Origin: Sambucus nigra
Taxonomy: Eukaryota > Streptophyta > Magnoliopsida > Dipsacales > Adoxaceae
Length of the DNA: 64,000 nt
Reading direction: 5' to 3'
NCBI GenBank assembly: GCA_949130495.1
Contig: OX422218.1
Location: 39,239,651 to 39,303,650 of the forward strand
Each line of letters begins with the position of its first letter. Position 1 is the stretch's first letter. Both the position numbers and the translations under genes were made by a program. This document shows, piece by piece, positions 33,621 through 45,911 of the stretch. The notes beneath the pieces were generated by a model. The model was given only the letters and a program-made list of their open reading frames with translations. It made no database searches and was not told where the DNA came from.

Positions 33621-34581
33621 ATAGAATCAACATTTGTTACGAAACCAATAATAAAAATATATGAAATCGATGGTCGTCATAAAAGTTTCAAATGCATAAA
33701 TACGCATGTAAAAATAAGGTACTAAATAGTTTGGTCACAAAAATAAAATAATTACTCAAGTAAGAAACTGATGTTGGAAAAATTGAATCTATGGTCTGAA
33801 AATACCATGTACAAATCAATGTATAGAATAAGCATCACGATGAAACCACATTCAATAGTATTAAAAAATTGAAATAAAATAGAGAAAACACACAACGTTA
33901 CAAAAACCCAATTTTAAAATAGTAAAAAACACTATCAGATTCCTAATTCCCCCATGTGTTTGTTATTCAGACCAACAAAAAAATTGTGCTACATTCTTGG
34001 TTTAATATTAGGAAAATTAACATTGTTTTTGTGAACTACATAAAATTTTCCTATTATGCTCAATATAAGTTTCATTTTACCATCTATTTATCATAATGTA
34101 CAACGAAAAATAGATATTATTCAACACAAGAGAACCAATTAAAGACATCACAACAGTTTCTTATCCTATGAAATGAATTGTAATATTATGATACAATGCC
34201 ATTACGAAATCTGTACAAATTATATGTAAAAAAAACTTAAATCATTGTTTTTTTACCATTTGAGTTCATCCATGCAACGTACATCAAATTGAAAATCAAT
34301 TATAAGCATCGAAAAGACTCGCCAACCTCGAAGAAATTGAAGATATTGGAATCTCTGTTTCTAACCCCTGGACGAACATAAAGTTCACAAAACCTTAAAA
34401 ATTTAACAAATATAATCAATAATTAGCTAAATACAAATAAAAACACACAAATAGATCACCTATAGAGACCAACAATGAATTTCAAAATCGAATACCTCAA
34501 TTTGTATTTCTAAATCTGCAAGAAACAAAAACCGATTGCCCAAATCGTTTCTAAATTCATTTTGGGATAAACTGATCAAGT
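33621..34581. repeat. Dispersed repeats, no gene
   Basis: 33,621-33,710 matches 5,300-5,410 inverted, 33,715-34,245 matches 25,580-26,130, and 34,260-34,580 matches 29,480-29,800. These are the same modules as elsewhere in a new order. Confidence 0.6.
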
Positions 34582-34591
34582 GTGTGTACGT

Positions 34592-34637
<46 letters not shown>

Positions 34638-35095
34638 ATGGCGACAACAATTGGAGGATGACAGTAATCAGGGGGAGATTTTGATCTCGTGAGAATGATG
34701 AGTGTGCGGTGTTATTTTTTATGAAAGGTGCGGCTGTGATTTTGGTATTTTAGGTTTTAGAGAGAAAACAATTTGTGATAGGGGGAAAGACTTGTGTGGG
34801 CCTAAAATTTTTGGAGGAAAAAAACGTCACACATGTTAGAGTTAGCAGAATGCATTTAGATTCTATTAAAAACGATCATAATATATATAATTATAGATGA
34901 TTGTTATATTTAAAGTGTCATATAAATTAATTATAATAAGTATATAATGACACTTTATAAAAAAATATCATGTAATCAATATTATATAAAAAAATATCAT
35001 GTAATCAATATTATTATACTTTTAATGGCTTTTTTTATTAAACTGTCTTAAAGTCATTTTTAACAGTGTAAAAAAAAGGGACTTTTCTTGTAGTG
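34582..35095 (-). mobile_element. CACTA-type element end with (GA)n
   Basis: The right edge is cttttcttgtagtg ending at 35,095, a canonical CACTA terminus (CACTACAAGAAAAG when read on the minus strand). Next to it are short direct and inverted words: aaaatatcatgtaatcaata twice near 34,964-35,010, and gtgtcatata against tataatgaca. The left part starts with (GA)n at 34,592-34,637. The other terminus was not found, so limits on that side are uncertain. The sequence is absent from the corresponding place in other copies of the flanking repeats. Confidence 0.55.
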
Positions 35096-36990
<1,895 letters not shown>

Positions 36991-37244
36991 AAACTTTGTT
37001 TAGTATATAAGTAAACAAAATTTTGCCCACAAAATTGTCAAAAATATGGCAAAATATATTTGTAGACATGGTATTCGTGCAATTTTCTAATGATAAATAA
37101 AGGTTAGCAAACATGTAAATTAATTTGTAAAATGTTTATTTGCCCCTATGTATTACATTTGCAGCGGTGCATCAAAGGAACTTTAATATTTGAATTTTTG
37201 ACTTGCAGTTAATTTTGTATACTGGATAATGACTAAAATATTTA
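36991..37244. other. AT-rich spacer
   Basis: No gene and no repeat recognised. Confidence 0.3.
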
Positions 37245-37284
37245 TTTACCAGACATCACTTGGAACCAACAACCATTTTAGTTA

Positions 37285-37456
37285 GAATAAACCTACACAG
37301 ACACACTTTGTGTACACACTTTCCATACCCAGTGCATTAAAATGCTAAACCTTGTTATTGTGGGTCCCGCCAGGGCACAAAGTACAAGCTTTTATTACCT
37401 TGTCTTATATGTGTGTATGAAAGTGTGTATGGAAGTGGGTATGTGTAGTGGTGTTC
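37285..37456 (+). mobile_element. MITE M2, 172 bp, Mutator-like
   Basis: Terminal inverted repeats gaataaacctacaca and (at the right, read inverted) gaacaccactacaca. The flanks are a perfect 9-bp duplication ttttagtta (37,276-37,284 and 37,457-37,465). The uninterrupted site is at about 41,487-41,495 (acttcagttatcc). Contains gtgggtcccgccagggcac. Too short to code; depends on a transposase in trans. A 9-bp duplication points to the Mutator superfamily. Confidence 0.85.
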
Positions 37457-38062
37457 TTTTAGTTATCCACAAACTCTTGTGATCTTTATTCATATATTTC
37501 TGCCAATTGTCCAAAATTTTTTATTAAAATAGTTAGCTGTTTCTACCAACTATTGTGATCCTTCGGGATTCACATGGGTATTCAATTTACACGGGAATCA
37601 CATGGGCATCCACATTGGTATTTCCAAATTTTATTGGGAACCAATTATCGTTGATATTAGATATTGGAAAATGATTGGATACAAGTTTTTTCTCTTAATT
37701 ATCATTGCTCTTAAATATTCCCAAAACTGAGTTGCGCAGTTTTAAATTGTCTATTGGGTCTTGCAGATGGGTATTCTTTTGTAGTTCTTTAAGCCCAACA
37801 TTAGAATAAGAGAATCACTCCACAGTTAAGCACATGTAAAAATCTACCAAGAGTCCAAGTTTTTTTCGTGTCAAATCACTCAACTATAACTGCTCTTAAA
37901 TATTTCAAAGTTTTCGGGATATAAAACTGAGTTGCACAGCTGACCGGAGAATTGCTTGAAGTTTTCATTTCACTTCTTATAAATTTGGTTTCGTTAATTT
38001 AAATTTTATTGAAAAAAAAATTATATATTATATTTTATAAACACTTGTAGGTATAATTTTAA

Positions 38063-38243
38063 GAGTGGTGCTATGAGTCTCAAATAACTGTCCCAAAACT
38101 CCCCCAAAAACCAATTAATTTGGTGCCCTGGCGGGACCCCATAAAACAAGACAATACTTAATAGGCAGGTGAGAGAGTAAGTGAAATCCACATCAGATTT
38201 GGGGGAGTTTTGGGGGGAGATTTTTGTACTCATATCATTATTC
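38063..38243 (+). mobile_element. MITE M1, 181 bp, Mutator-like
   Basis: Flanked by a perfect 9-bp duplication taattttaa (38,054-38,062 and 38,244-38,252). Ends are gagtggtgctatgagtct and, inverted, gaataatgatatgagtac, with further inverted matching (caaaactcccccaaa). The empty site taattttaa occurs once at 46,822-46,830 in repeat zeta copy 3. Shares the core tgccctggcgggaccc with M2 in opposite orientation, so the two are related. Confidence 0.85.
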
Positions 38244-38340
38244 TAATTTTAAATATTATATAATTGCTCTTAAATATTTCATCTTCCCACTTTCTCGAAT
38301 AGATCGGAATAATCATTATAAGAAATGACGGTGTTCTTTT

Positions 38341-39224
38341 CATACTTACTATATAATATTGGGGTGTGTTTGCCTACCATGATTGAAAATCAATGAAAAT
38401 AATGGTGGATATATAAGATTGATATAGTCTTACTTCCAGAATTTGCTATGGAAATTTATTTTGTGTGTCTTGAATAAGAAATGTTTTCTATAAAAAAATG
38501 GTAAGACTGTGTGTAACATTTTCAGAAATGTAACTATTGTTCCGATAGACAAAGCCAAACCTCAATCATTTTCCTTATGCCTTATCACTAGATATTTGTT
38601 CACACGTGATACCCATGTCTTTCCCTTTTTTGTCTTCTTTTTTTATTTGTTGGATCAAAGCTGATTTGTTTTCCTTTTTTTCACAGGATTGTTTAATTTT
38701 TTTCCTAACAGTCAGTGTAGTGAATCTTTTACAAGTTGGATTCTTAATATTTACTACCATTTAATCTGTGTTTCGAATAAATATTTATATAATTTTCTGA
38801 AGTTGTGTGTAACCCACGGAAACAATGTCATTTTAATAAAATACATACATTTTTTATTTAAAAAATAAGAATTGAATTTAAGAAAAAATCAAGCGTAGAA
38901 TAAAGCTCTTAAGGATGCTCTCATAGTGCTTGACAAGATTGTGACGCCCTTTGATGCGAATGATCGTTATGTTTTCCGAGAAATGGAACCAAAAAGCATC
39001 TACGCAGTTTCCATCATCAAACCATAACAGAAATTATGGAGCTTCATTGGAAAAAGATATAACACTAAGAAAATGTTTATTTTTTTGCTTGCGTTGTAAA
39101 TTTTCCTTTTCCCTCCTTAAGAGTTTCATTATTAGTAGATAGGTAGAAAGATTTTGTAATGGTTATCATGTTAAATGAAATCATTCATAGTCTTGATTTA
39201 AAAAAGGAAAAAAAGACGGAGTCG
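38341..39224. other. Intergenic, no gene recognised
   Basis: Short frames only, with no domain, signal peptide or repeat match. 38,575-38,760 (minus) is lysine-rich and A/T-driven; 38,951-39,142 (plus) shows no features. Confidence 0.4.
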
Positions 39225-39670
39225 TTTCGAAACTGTGTTATAAAATTACAGCGTGTTCTTTTGAGACACTAATTACAACGTAATTTTACAACAATTCACA
39301 ACTTTAAATTAACAAAAATCATAGTGTTTTTCAAGCGTAATGTTTCAAACTTGTTTTATTTTAAACTGTAGAGCTAAGTAAATGGTTGTCGAATAATATT
39401 ACAGTAATTACGTAGTCGTCATAATTACAATTTCATTTTAATTGAATAATATTGGTCTTTTTTTAAACAAATCACAATGTTAAATAAACGAATCATTGCA
39501 TTATTTTAGAGTAAATCATGGTGTCAGTTTAACAAATATCATTCAAATCCTAATTTTAACATAACTAATATGTTTGACTTTAATTTAAATTTTAGAGTTT
39601 ATTTTTAAAAAAAATCAACGATGTAATTATGATATTTGAGTTGTCTGTCATGTATTTATGATTAAAAAAT

Positions 39671-39712
<42 letters not shown>
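39225..39712. repeat. Third copy of the 1,345-1,775 repeat, then (TA)n
   Basis: 39,225-39,660 matches 58,330-58,790 in the same orientation. (AT)n follows at 39,676-39,711. Confidence 0.65.
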
Positions 39713-39713
<1 letters not shown>

Positions 39714-40150
39714 CAACTCCAATACTTTAAACAAAGGTTAAATAAAAATATATGTTTTTCTTTAAAAACGAAAACAAACTTCAAAAACTGGTTAATTTAT
39801 GAAAATTGAAAATTTGATAAAATGAAGATTTGTGAATGGAAAATAAAAGGAAAATTATATATAAATTCTAAATTCAGAAGATAAAAAAGACAGGTTATAT
39901 AAAAACAGTTTGGAATAGTTTTTGTCAAATGAAAACTGACTTAAAAAAAAATATGATATTTTTTAATAAACAGCCTGACGTTTAATGAGGACACATGAGA
40001 GAATTGTATTTGTTATATTATAATAAAAAGGTTAAACAAATCATTTATTCACAATGGGTTTTTTTCAACTTTACAAACTGTTTTAGCTATTACGAAGTAT
40101 ATTTAATGTTTTAGCCTTGGTTGGATTAGTTTATGTTTCACAGTATCCTC

Positions 40151-40158
40151 TATAAATA
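40151..40158 (+). promoter_or_regulatory. TATA box of the knottin-like gene
   Basis: tataaata lies 54 bp before the start codon, in otherwise mixed sequence. A transcription start about 30 bp downstream (around 40,185, caacaaacactc) would give a short 5' leader of 25-30 nt. Confidence 0.65.
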
Positions 40159-40211
40159 CGACATGAGCGAGAGCCTTTAGGATACAACAAACACTCAAAT
40201 AAAAGAAAGAT

Positions 40212-40676
40212 ATGGAAATGAAGAAGGTTTTTTTCATGACAATGTTGGTAGCTGTGGTGTTTGTGGCAAACATTGGCACGTCCACTGCCAATTCGGTTGT
40301 CAACAACCGTAAGATGATGGACTCCGACATTCTGCTCAGTGTTTATAGTTCCCTTGGTCAATGCTGGGGTAAAGGATGCGCTCCTTGGAGCCCCTGCCAA
40401 TCCGGTTGCACTTGCGTGGGAGCGGCTGGTGTGTTGGGTGCCTGTGTGGGTCCGTTAGATGGACCGGGCAACAAAATTATCTCCACCACTGATAATTCTG
40501 TTGCTAACAACCATAAATTGTTAGACACGGCCATTCTCCTCAACGTTGATAGTTCCCTTGGTCAATGCATTGGTAAATTTTGCGCACCTTGGAGCCCTTG
40601 CCAAAGCGGTTGTGTTTGCGTCGGACCTGTTGGTTTTGGTGCATGTGTGGGTCCGTCAGTTGGAATGAGAAACTAG
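40212..40676 (+). CDS. Secreted precursor with two tandem six-cysteine knottin-like modules
   Basis: 154 residues in a single exon, the only clearly intact non-transposon gene here. Seen: a signal peptide (residues 1-26, charged start MEMKK, hydrophobic core, likely cut after STA), then two repeats offset by 68 residues. Each repeat starts NSV(V/A)NN(R/H)K, passes a hydrophobic ILL-V-SSLGQ stretch and ends in a cysteine module. Cysteines are at 51, 56, 62, 66, 68, 78 and 119, 124, 130, 134, 136, 145, giving C-x4-C-x5-C-x3-C-x1-C-x8/9-C. The core CAPWSPCQSGC is identical in both. The CxC pair and spacing suit an inhibitor cystine knot, nearest to albumin-1-type plant knottins, which are defence or signalling peptides. 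That assignment rests on spacing alone. Release by cleavage in the linkers (about 81-94) would give two peptides from one precursor. It has its own TATA box. The start is supported by the signal peptide; an in-frame Met at 3 is an alternative. Confidence 0.85.
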   Translation: MEMKKVFFMTMLVAVVFVANIGTSTANSVVNNRKMMDSDILLSVYSSLGQCWGKGCAPWSPCQSGCTCVGAAGVLGACVGPLDGPGNKIISTTDNSVANNHKLLDTAILLNVDSSLGQCIGKFCAPWSPCQSGCVCVGPVGFGACVGPSVGMRN

Positions 40677-41191
40677 CTTTCCAGTTACATCTACATATAC
40701 ATATATATATTTACGTATATGTGTGTGTGGGATTGTATGAAATAAGCTCAACCTAGTGTTCAACGGGCATTTACATCCATGTATGTTAAGTTATTGATCA
40801 ATGGAAATTATGTTCGAAAATATTGTGTTTTAAAAAAATTAAATAATATGACCAAATTAATATTTTGCCTAACATTGAGCCATTTTAAAAGTAGGATTCA
40901 CACATTAAATGTGGTGAAACCCAGTACGTACGTGTTGCCTGAAGCAAGACGAGTGACATGATATTCATTTGTTAAAAAAGGAATACTCATTAATAAGAAA
41001 TTTAGGTTCAAAGTGACCCATATTAGGAATTTGATTTAACTTTCTGAGACGAATTTTCTGAATTGTCGCTAAATGTCTTGGCTATGCACTATTGCTTTTC
41101 AAAAACGTCCCTAAAGGTCATTATTGTTCACCATAGTCGTGGCTATTCATGAAAAGCATCCTTAAAGTGAATGTTAAGAAAAATGATGTGC

Positions 41192-41246
<55 letters not shown>

Positions 41247-41249
41247 ATT
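40677..41249. other. 3' flank of the knottin-like gene
   Basis: Holds possible polyadenylation words (aataag at 40,741; aataat near 40,840). 41,050-41,180 has words such as gtcgctaaatgtc and cgtccctaaaggtca that resemble worn CACTA subterminal motifs. (TA)n occupies 41,194-41,243. The frame 40,779-40,961 has no recognisable features. Confidence 0.4.
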
Positions 41250-42300
41250 TTTACAATTGAGTAGTCATTTTTTTTTATAAAGTCTCTGAAGGCTTGTACA
41301 CTATGGATTTTTTTTTCTTTGTCTAATACTGTCATATGAATAATATATGTAATCTTTTATCAGATAAATAATATAAATTGGGCCGGAGATAAGACCATGA
41401 AAGTGAACTGGTTTGTGGAAAAATGTGAACTTTAAAATCCAATGTTAAATCCATTTATTTGCCAGACATCATCTGGCCTCACAACCACTTCAGTTATCCA
41501 CAAACTCTTGCTATCTTTATTCAAATATTTCTGCCAACTGTCCCAATTTTTTTTTACAAATGATTAGCCGTTTCAACCCACTCTTGTGATCTTTCGGGAT
41601 TCCCATGGGTATTCAATTTTACACGGAATTCACATGGGTATCCACGTTGGTATTTCCATATTTTAACAGGAAGCAATTATCATTGTTCTTATATATTTGC
41701 AAATTTTTACGGATACAAAACTGAGTTGGGCAGTTTTAAATGGTCAACTGGGTCTTGCAGATGAGTGTTCTTTTGTACTTCTTTAACCACAACATTAGAA
41801 TAAGAGAATCACTCCACACTTAGGCACATGTAAAAAGCTACCAAGAGTCCCAGTTTTTTCCTCTAAAATCACTCAATTATAACTGTTCTTAAATTTTTGC
41901 ATATTTTGCGGGATATAAAACTGAATTGCGCTGCTGACCGAGAACTGCATGAAGTTTAAAATAGTCTATTGGGTATTGCAGATTGCTATTCTTTTGAACT
42001 TCTTCAACAACAACATTAGAATAAGAGAATCACTTGCTACTTACTATCATAGAAAGTAGCTTCTTAATCGGGTTGTGTGGCATTTTCATTGTGTATTGTT
42101 CGTATTCGCTAAGAAAAAAAGATCTGCCATCAGATCAAGTTGTGTTGTCTCACTTTGATTTTATAGTGTTCCTGATTGGTAAACAAATAAGATTTAGTTT
42201 CATGCCGCGCTTTCAATCGATTTTGTGTATGTGTGGTAAGAAAATAAGATTTCATGTCACGTTAGATAAAACATAATTATCGTGGGAAGTAAATAAAAAG
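41250..42300. repeat. Partial epsilon repeat, then repeat zeta copy 2
   Basis: 41,250-41,455 matches 35,100-35,290. From 41,455 it continues as repeat zeta. It carries the uninterrupted site of MITE M2. No gene; the 80-residue frame 42,034-42,276 lies within the repeat and is not open in copy 3. Confidence 0.65.
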
Positions 42301-42906
42301 AATCCAAAAAATTAAACTTGAGGCCATTATAAGATGTTTTTTTAATATAATTTTACAAATAACGCTAAAAAGATCTTATTAACTTTATACAAAGTTGTTA
42401 TTAACTTTATACAAATGATTATATGTCTTTTTAAATAACGCTAAAAGGATTTTTTTTTATATATAAATTGTTTTATGTATTATAACATTCAGGTTTTATC
42501 GTTATTTAAAATAAATGTTTAAAAAGTTAATAACATTATTATTCTTAAAAAATACTTTTTTTTCATTTTTTTCGGTTTTTTTTCCATTGAACAAAATAAA
42601 AACGTTTTCATTTACAATAAAATTTTGTTATATATATATATGTATAAATAACTAATAAAAAAAGAGATTTTTTTTTTTAAATATATAAATGAACATTAAA
42701 AAACTGTTCTTTTTAGTTTTATAACCTTTTTTTAAAAATATAAAAGCAACTTTAAAAAAATTTACTTGGATAAAAAAGGGAACCTTTTTTTATATACAAA
42801 CAGTTTTTTAATGCAAAGTGTTTATACGTATGATTTTTTGATACATACATGTGTATAGTTAGTTCGACACATTAATAAGAGAAAGAGTATAGTTAGTTAG
42901 AAACAT

Positions 42907-42945
<39 letters not shown>

Positions 42946-43026
42946 TTTTTGTTAAATGACACTCGGATTTCAACGATTGAGAGACATCAAAAGATGATGT
43001 CTTTGACAACATCAAAAAATTTTCCC
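42301..43026. other. AT-rich sequence, (GA)n and a detached terminal repeat
   Basis: Runs of A and T dominate. (GA)n is at 42,911-42,943. 42,985-43,024 (agacatcaaaagatgatgtc, acaacatcaaaaaattttcc) is an inverted form of the end of the adjacent palindrome, so a fragment of a second family member seems to lie here. Confidence 0.45.
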
Positions 43027-43035
43027 CATAACACC

Positions 43036-44830
43036 GGAAAATTTTTTGATGTTGCCAACGACATCAAGTTTTGATGTCGTCCAATAAGAGAGTTTCTTAA
43101 GAAGTGTTCTCTCACTTCATTTAATGGTTCATTATCTCATTTTCAAGTCATGTTCTCTCACTTCATTTAATAGGGAATAAAATAGTTTACACAATTTATA
43201 TATAAAAAAAGAATGACATTTTTATACTATAAAAATATGACAAAAATGTTTAAGTGTTTTTAAAACTATTTTATTTAAATGAAAAAGTAAAAAAACGTGT
43301 TTTGTTACAAAGAGTATATATTTAATATATAAATTGTTAAAAATGTATTAAATATATACTCTTTTTCAAAAAGTTAAAAAAACGTGTTTTGTTACACTTT
43401 TATTTAAATATAAACAGTTTTTTAGTAACTTTTTTTAATTCTTTACTAAAAAATAAAGTTGTAAAAAAACAGTTTTTTTTTTTAAAAAAAAAAACGTTTT
43501 TGAATAACTTTTTTTTATTAATCTTTTCTGAAAAATAAAGTTGTAAAAAAATGTTTTTTTTTCAATTTTTTTACTTAAACAAAAAAACAGTTTTTTTTTT
43601 GTTGTAAAAAAACAGTTTTCTGATTGTTTTTATATTTCTAATATGTAAAAAACAGTTTTTTTAATGTTTTTTCGCCATTCAAAAAACTGGTTTTGTACAA
43701 CAAAAAAAAAATGCAAAAAAAAAATTGTTTATATATAAAAACTGTTTAACAAAACACATTTTTTAACGTTTCAAAAAAATAGCACATATTTAAAACATTT
43801 AAAATGTTTATATATTAACATTTTTTAAGATGTTAATATATAAACACATTTTTTTTTAAATGTGTTAATATATAAACTGTTATATGTAAACTCTCTTAAA
43901 AAATGTGTTAAAAATGTGTTAATATATAAACTGTTATATATAAACTCTCTTAAAAAATGTGTTAAAAATGTGTTATATATAAACTCTCTTTAAAACGTGT
44001 TAAAAATGTAAGCTCTCAATAAAATATTTAAATGTGTTATATATTAACATCTTAAAAAATGTGTTAAAAAATGTTTTAAATATGTGCTATTTTTTTGAAA
44101 CGTTAAAAAATGTGTTTTGTTAAACAGTTTTTATATATAAACAATTTTTTTTTTTGCATTTTTTTTTGTTGTACAAAACCAGTTTTTTGAATGGCGAAAA
44201 AACATTAAAAAAAACTGTTTTTTACATATTTGAAATATAAAAACAATCAAAAAACTGTTTTTTTACAACAAAAAAAAAACAGTTTTTTTGTTTACGTAAA
44301 AAAATTGAAAAAAAAACATTTTTTTACAACTTTATTTTTCAGAAAAGATTAATAAAAAAAAGTTATTCAAAAACGTTTTTTTTTTTTAAAAAATTGTTTT
44401 TTTACAACTTTATTTTTTAGTAAAGAATTAAAAAAAGTTACTAAAAAACTGTTTATATTTAAATAAAAATGTAACAAAACACGTTTTTTTTAACTTTTTG
44501 AAAAAGAGTATATATTTAATACCTTTTTAACAGTTTATATATTAAATATATACTCTTTGTAACAAAACACGTTTTTTACTTTTTTATTTTAAAAAAATAG
44601 TTTTAAAAACACTTAAACATTTTTGTCATATTTTTATAGTATAAAAATGTCATTCTTTTTTTATATATAAATTGTGTAAACTATTTTATTCCCTATTAAA
44701 TGAAGTGAGAGAACATGACTTGAAAATGAGATAATGAACCATTAAATGAAGTGAGAGAACATTTTTTAAGAAACTCTCTTATTGAACGACATCAAAACTT
44801 GATGTCGTTGGCAACATCAAAATTTTTTCC
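43036..44830. mobile_element. Fold-back element: 1.8-kb near-perfect palindrome
   Basis: Arms of about 890 bp read the same on both strands: ggaaaattttttgatgttgc at 43,036 against ggaaaaaattttgatgttgc (inverted) at 44,830; tctctcacttcatttaat, cacaatttatatata and aaaacacgttttt pairs further in. The axis is near 43,935. The middle (43,855-44,035) is a short tandem repeat of words such as aaaatgtgttaaaaatgtg. The flanks are cataacacc at 43,027-43,035 and 44,831-44,839, a 9-bp direct repeat consistent with a target duplication. No ORF. A 9-bp duplication and long inverted termini suggest a Mutator-type fold-back element. A transcript would fold into a very long hairpin. Confidence 0.8.
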
Positions 44831-44839
44831 CATAACACC

Positions 44840-45659
44840 TGTTGGTCTATTCACAATTTAGTAGGTGCCGACACCAAATTTTATTTGTTCAAAGTAATGG
44901 ACTTCCAATTAGCATGGTACATATGATAACACCAAATGCAGTTACGTACTCATCATATTATAATGTGTCAGTTTGATGGAATATTTTGTTAAACAAATCA
45001 GACTAGTAGTTTGGACTCGCGTAAACAAAAAATACGGTGTCATTTTAAACAAAAAATCACAATAACATGTTAACACAATATTATAAAGTTGATAAATTGT
45101 TCGGATTCCTTTACATTTTAATATGTTGTAAAATTTTTAAAAAGTTTACGAAGGAGTAAGCATGCTGTCAAGTATGTCCTAAATTTTTTCCAAGAGTCAA
45201 ATGAAAAAAAAAAAATTTGCATCTAATAGTTACAACTAGGAATTAGGTTATAAATATTAAGCATATGTGTAAATGGGACCAATGAGAAAATGAATTGGAT
45301 TAAAAAAAATTAATTTTCAATGTTTCCCATAAAAAACAGGGTGTATTATTTTTCATTACAAAAACAATTAAATTTAAAGGCACGTATGAGATAATTTTTT
45401 ATTTTTTTAATTTACAACAAGACAAATTCAAAACATTATTTTTTCTATCAACAATATGGTACGTGTGGATACCCACATGACTTTCTCCAAGCAACCTAGT
45501 GGAATATCAATAAGCTTGGTACAAATCATAACACTATAATATGGGAGAAGACCTTTCACGTGGCATAATAATGTTGTGTCTTTTTTCAAAATTTTAATAT
45601 ATGTATATATTCAGAACTTGAACAAAAGATTATATATTGCAACATGTAAGGCCATGATA
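44840..45659. other. Intergenic with fragment of the 1.2-kb repeat unit
   Basis: 45,190-45,470 matches part of the 1.2-kb unit inverted (gcatctaatagttacaacta, tgtgtaaatgggaccaatga). The rest is AT-rich with no gene seen. Confidence 0.5.
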
Positions 45660-45824
45660 TCCACAAAATCTTGTGACCTTTATTAAAATATTTCTTTCAA
45701 TTGTCACAATTTTTCTATTCTAATAATTAGCTGTTTCTACCCACTCTTGCTATCTTTCGAGATTCGCATGGGTATTCAATTTCACACGGGATCCACATGG
45801 GTATTTCAATATTTAAACTTTCAC

Positions 45825-45911
<87 letters not shown>

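Larger units (their letters stand above)
37245..38340. repeat. Dispersed repeat zeta, copy 1 (split by two MITEs)
   Basis: Direct copies at 41,455-42,300 and 45,660-46,830. Landmarks are ccacaaactcttgtgatct, gggattcacatgggtat, agaataagagaatcactcc and cttataaatttggtttcg. The two MITEs interrupt copy 1 only. No gene. Confidence 0.7.

Noticed and set aside
34620..34800. gagagagcatggcgacaac looked like a (GA)n 5' leader plus start codon of a gene
   Set aside because: The frame stops within a few codons and no exon-like continuation was found.
38021..38233. 70-residue minus-strand ORF
   Set aside because: Lies almost wholly within MITE M1 and its AT-rich flank.
42034..42276. 80-residue ORF with a hydrophobic start resembling a membrane segment
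   Set aside because: Within repeat zeta; the matching region of copy 3 (about 46,420-46,660) is not open.
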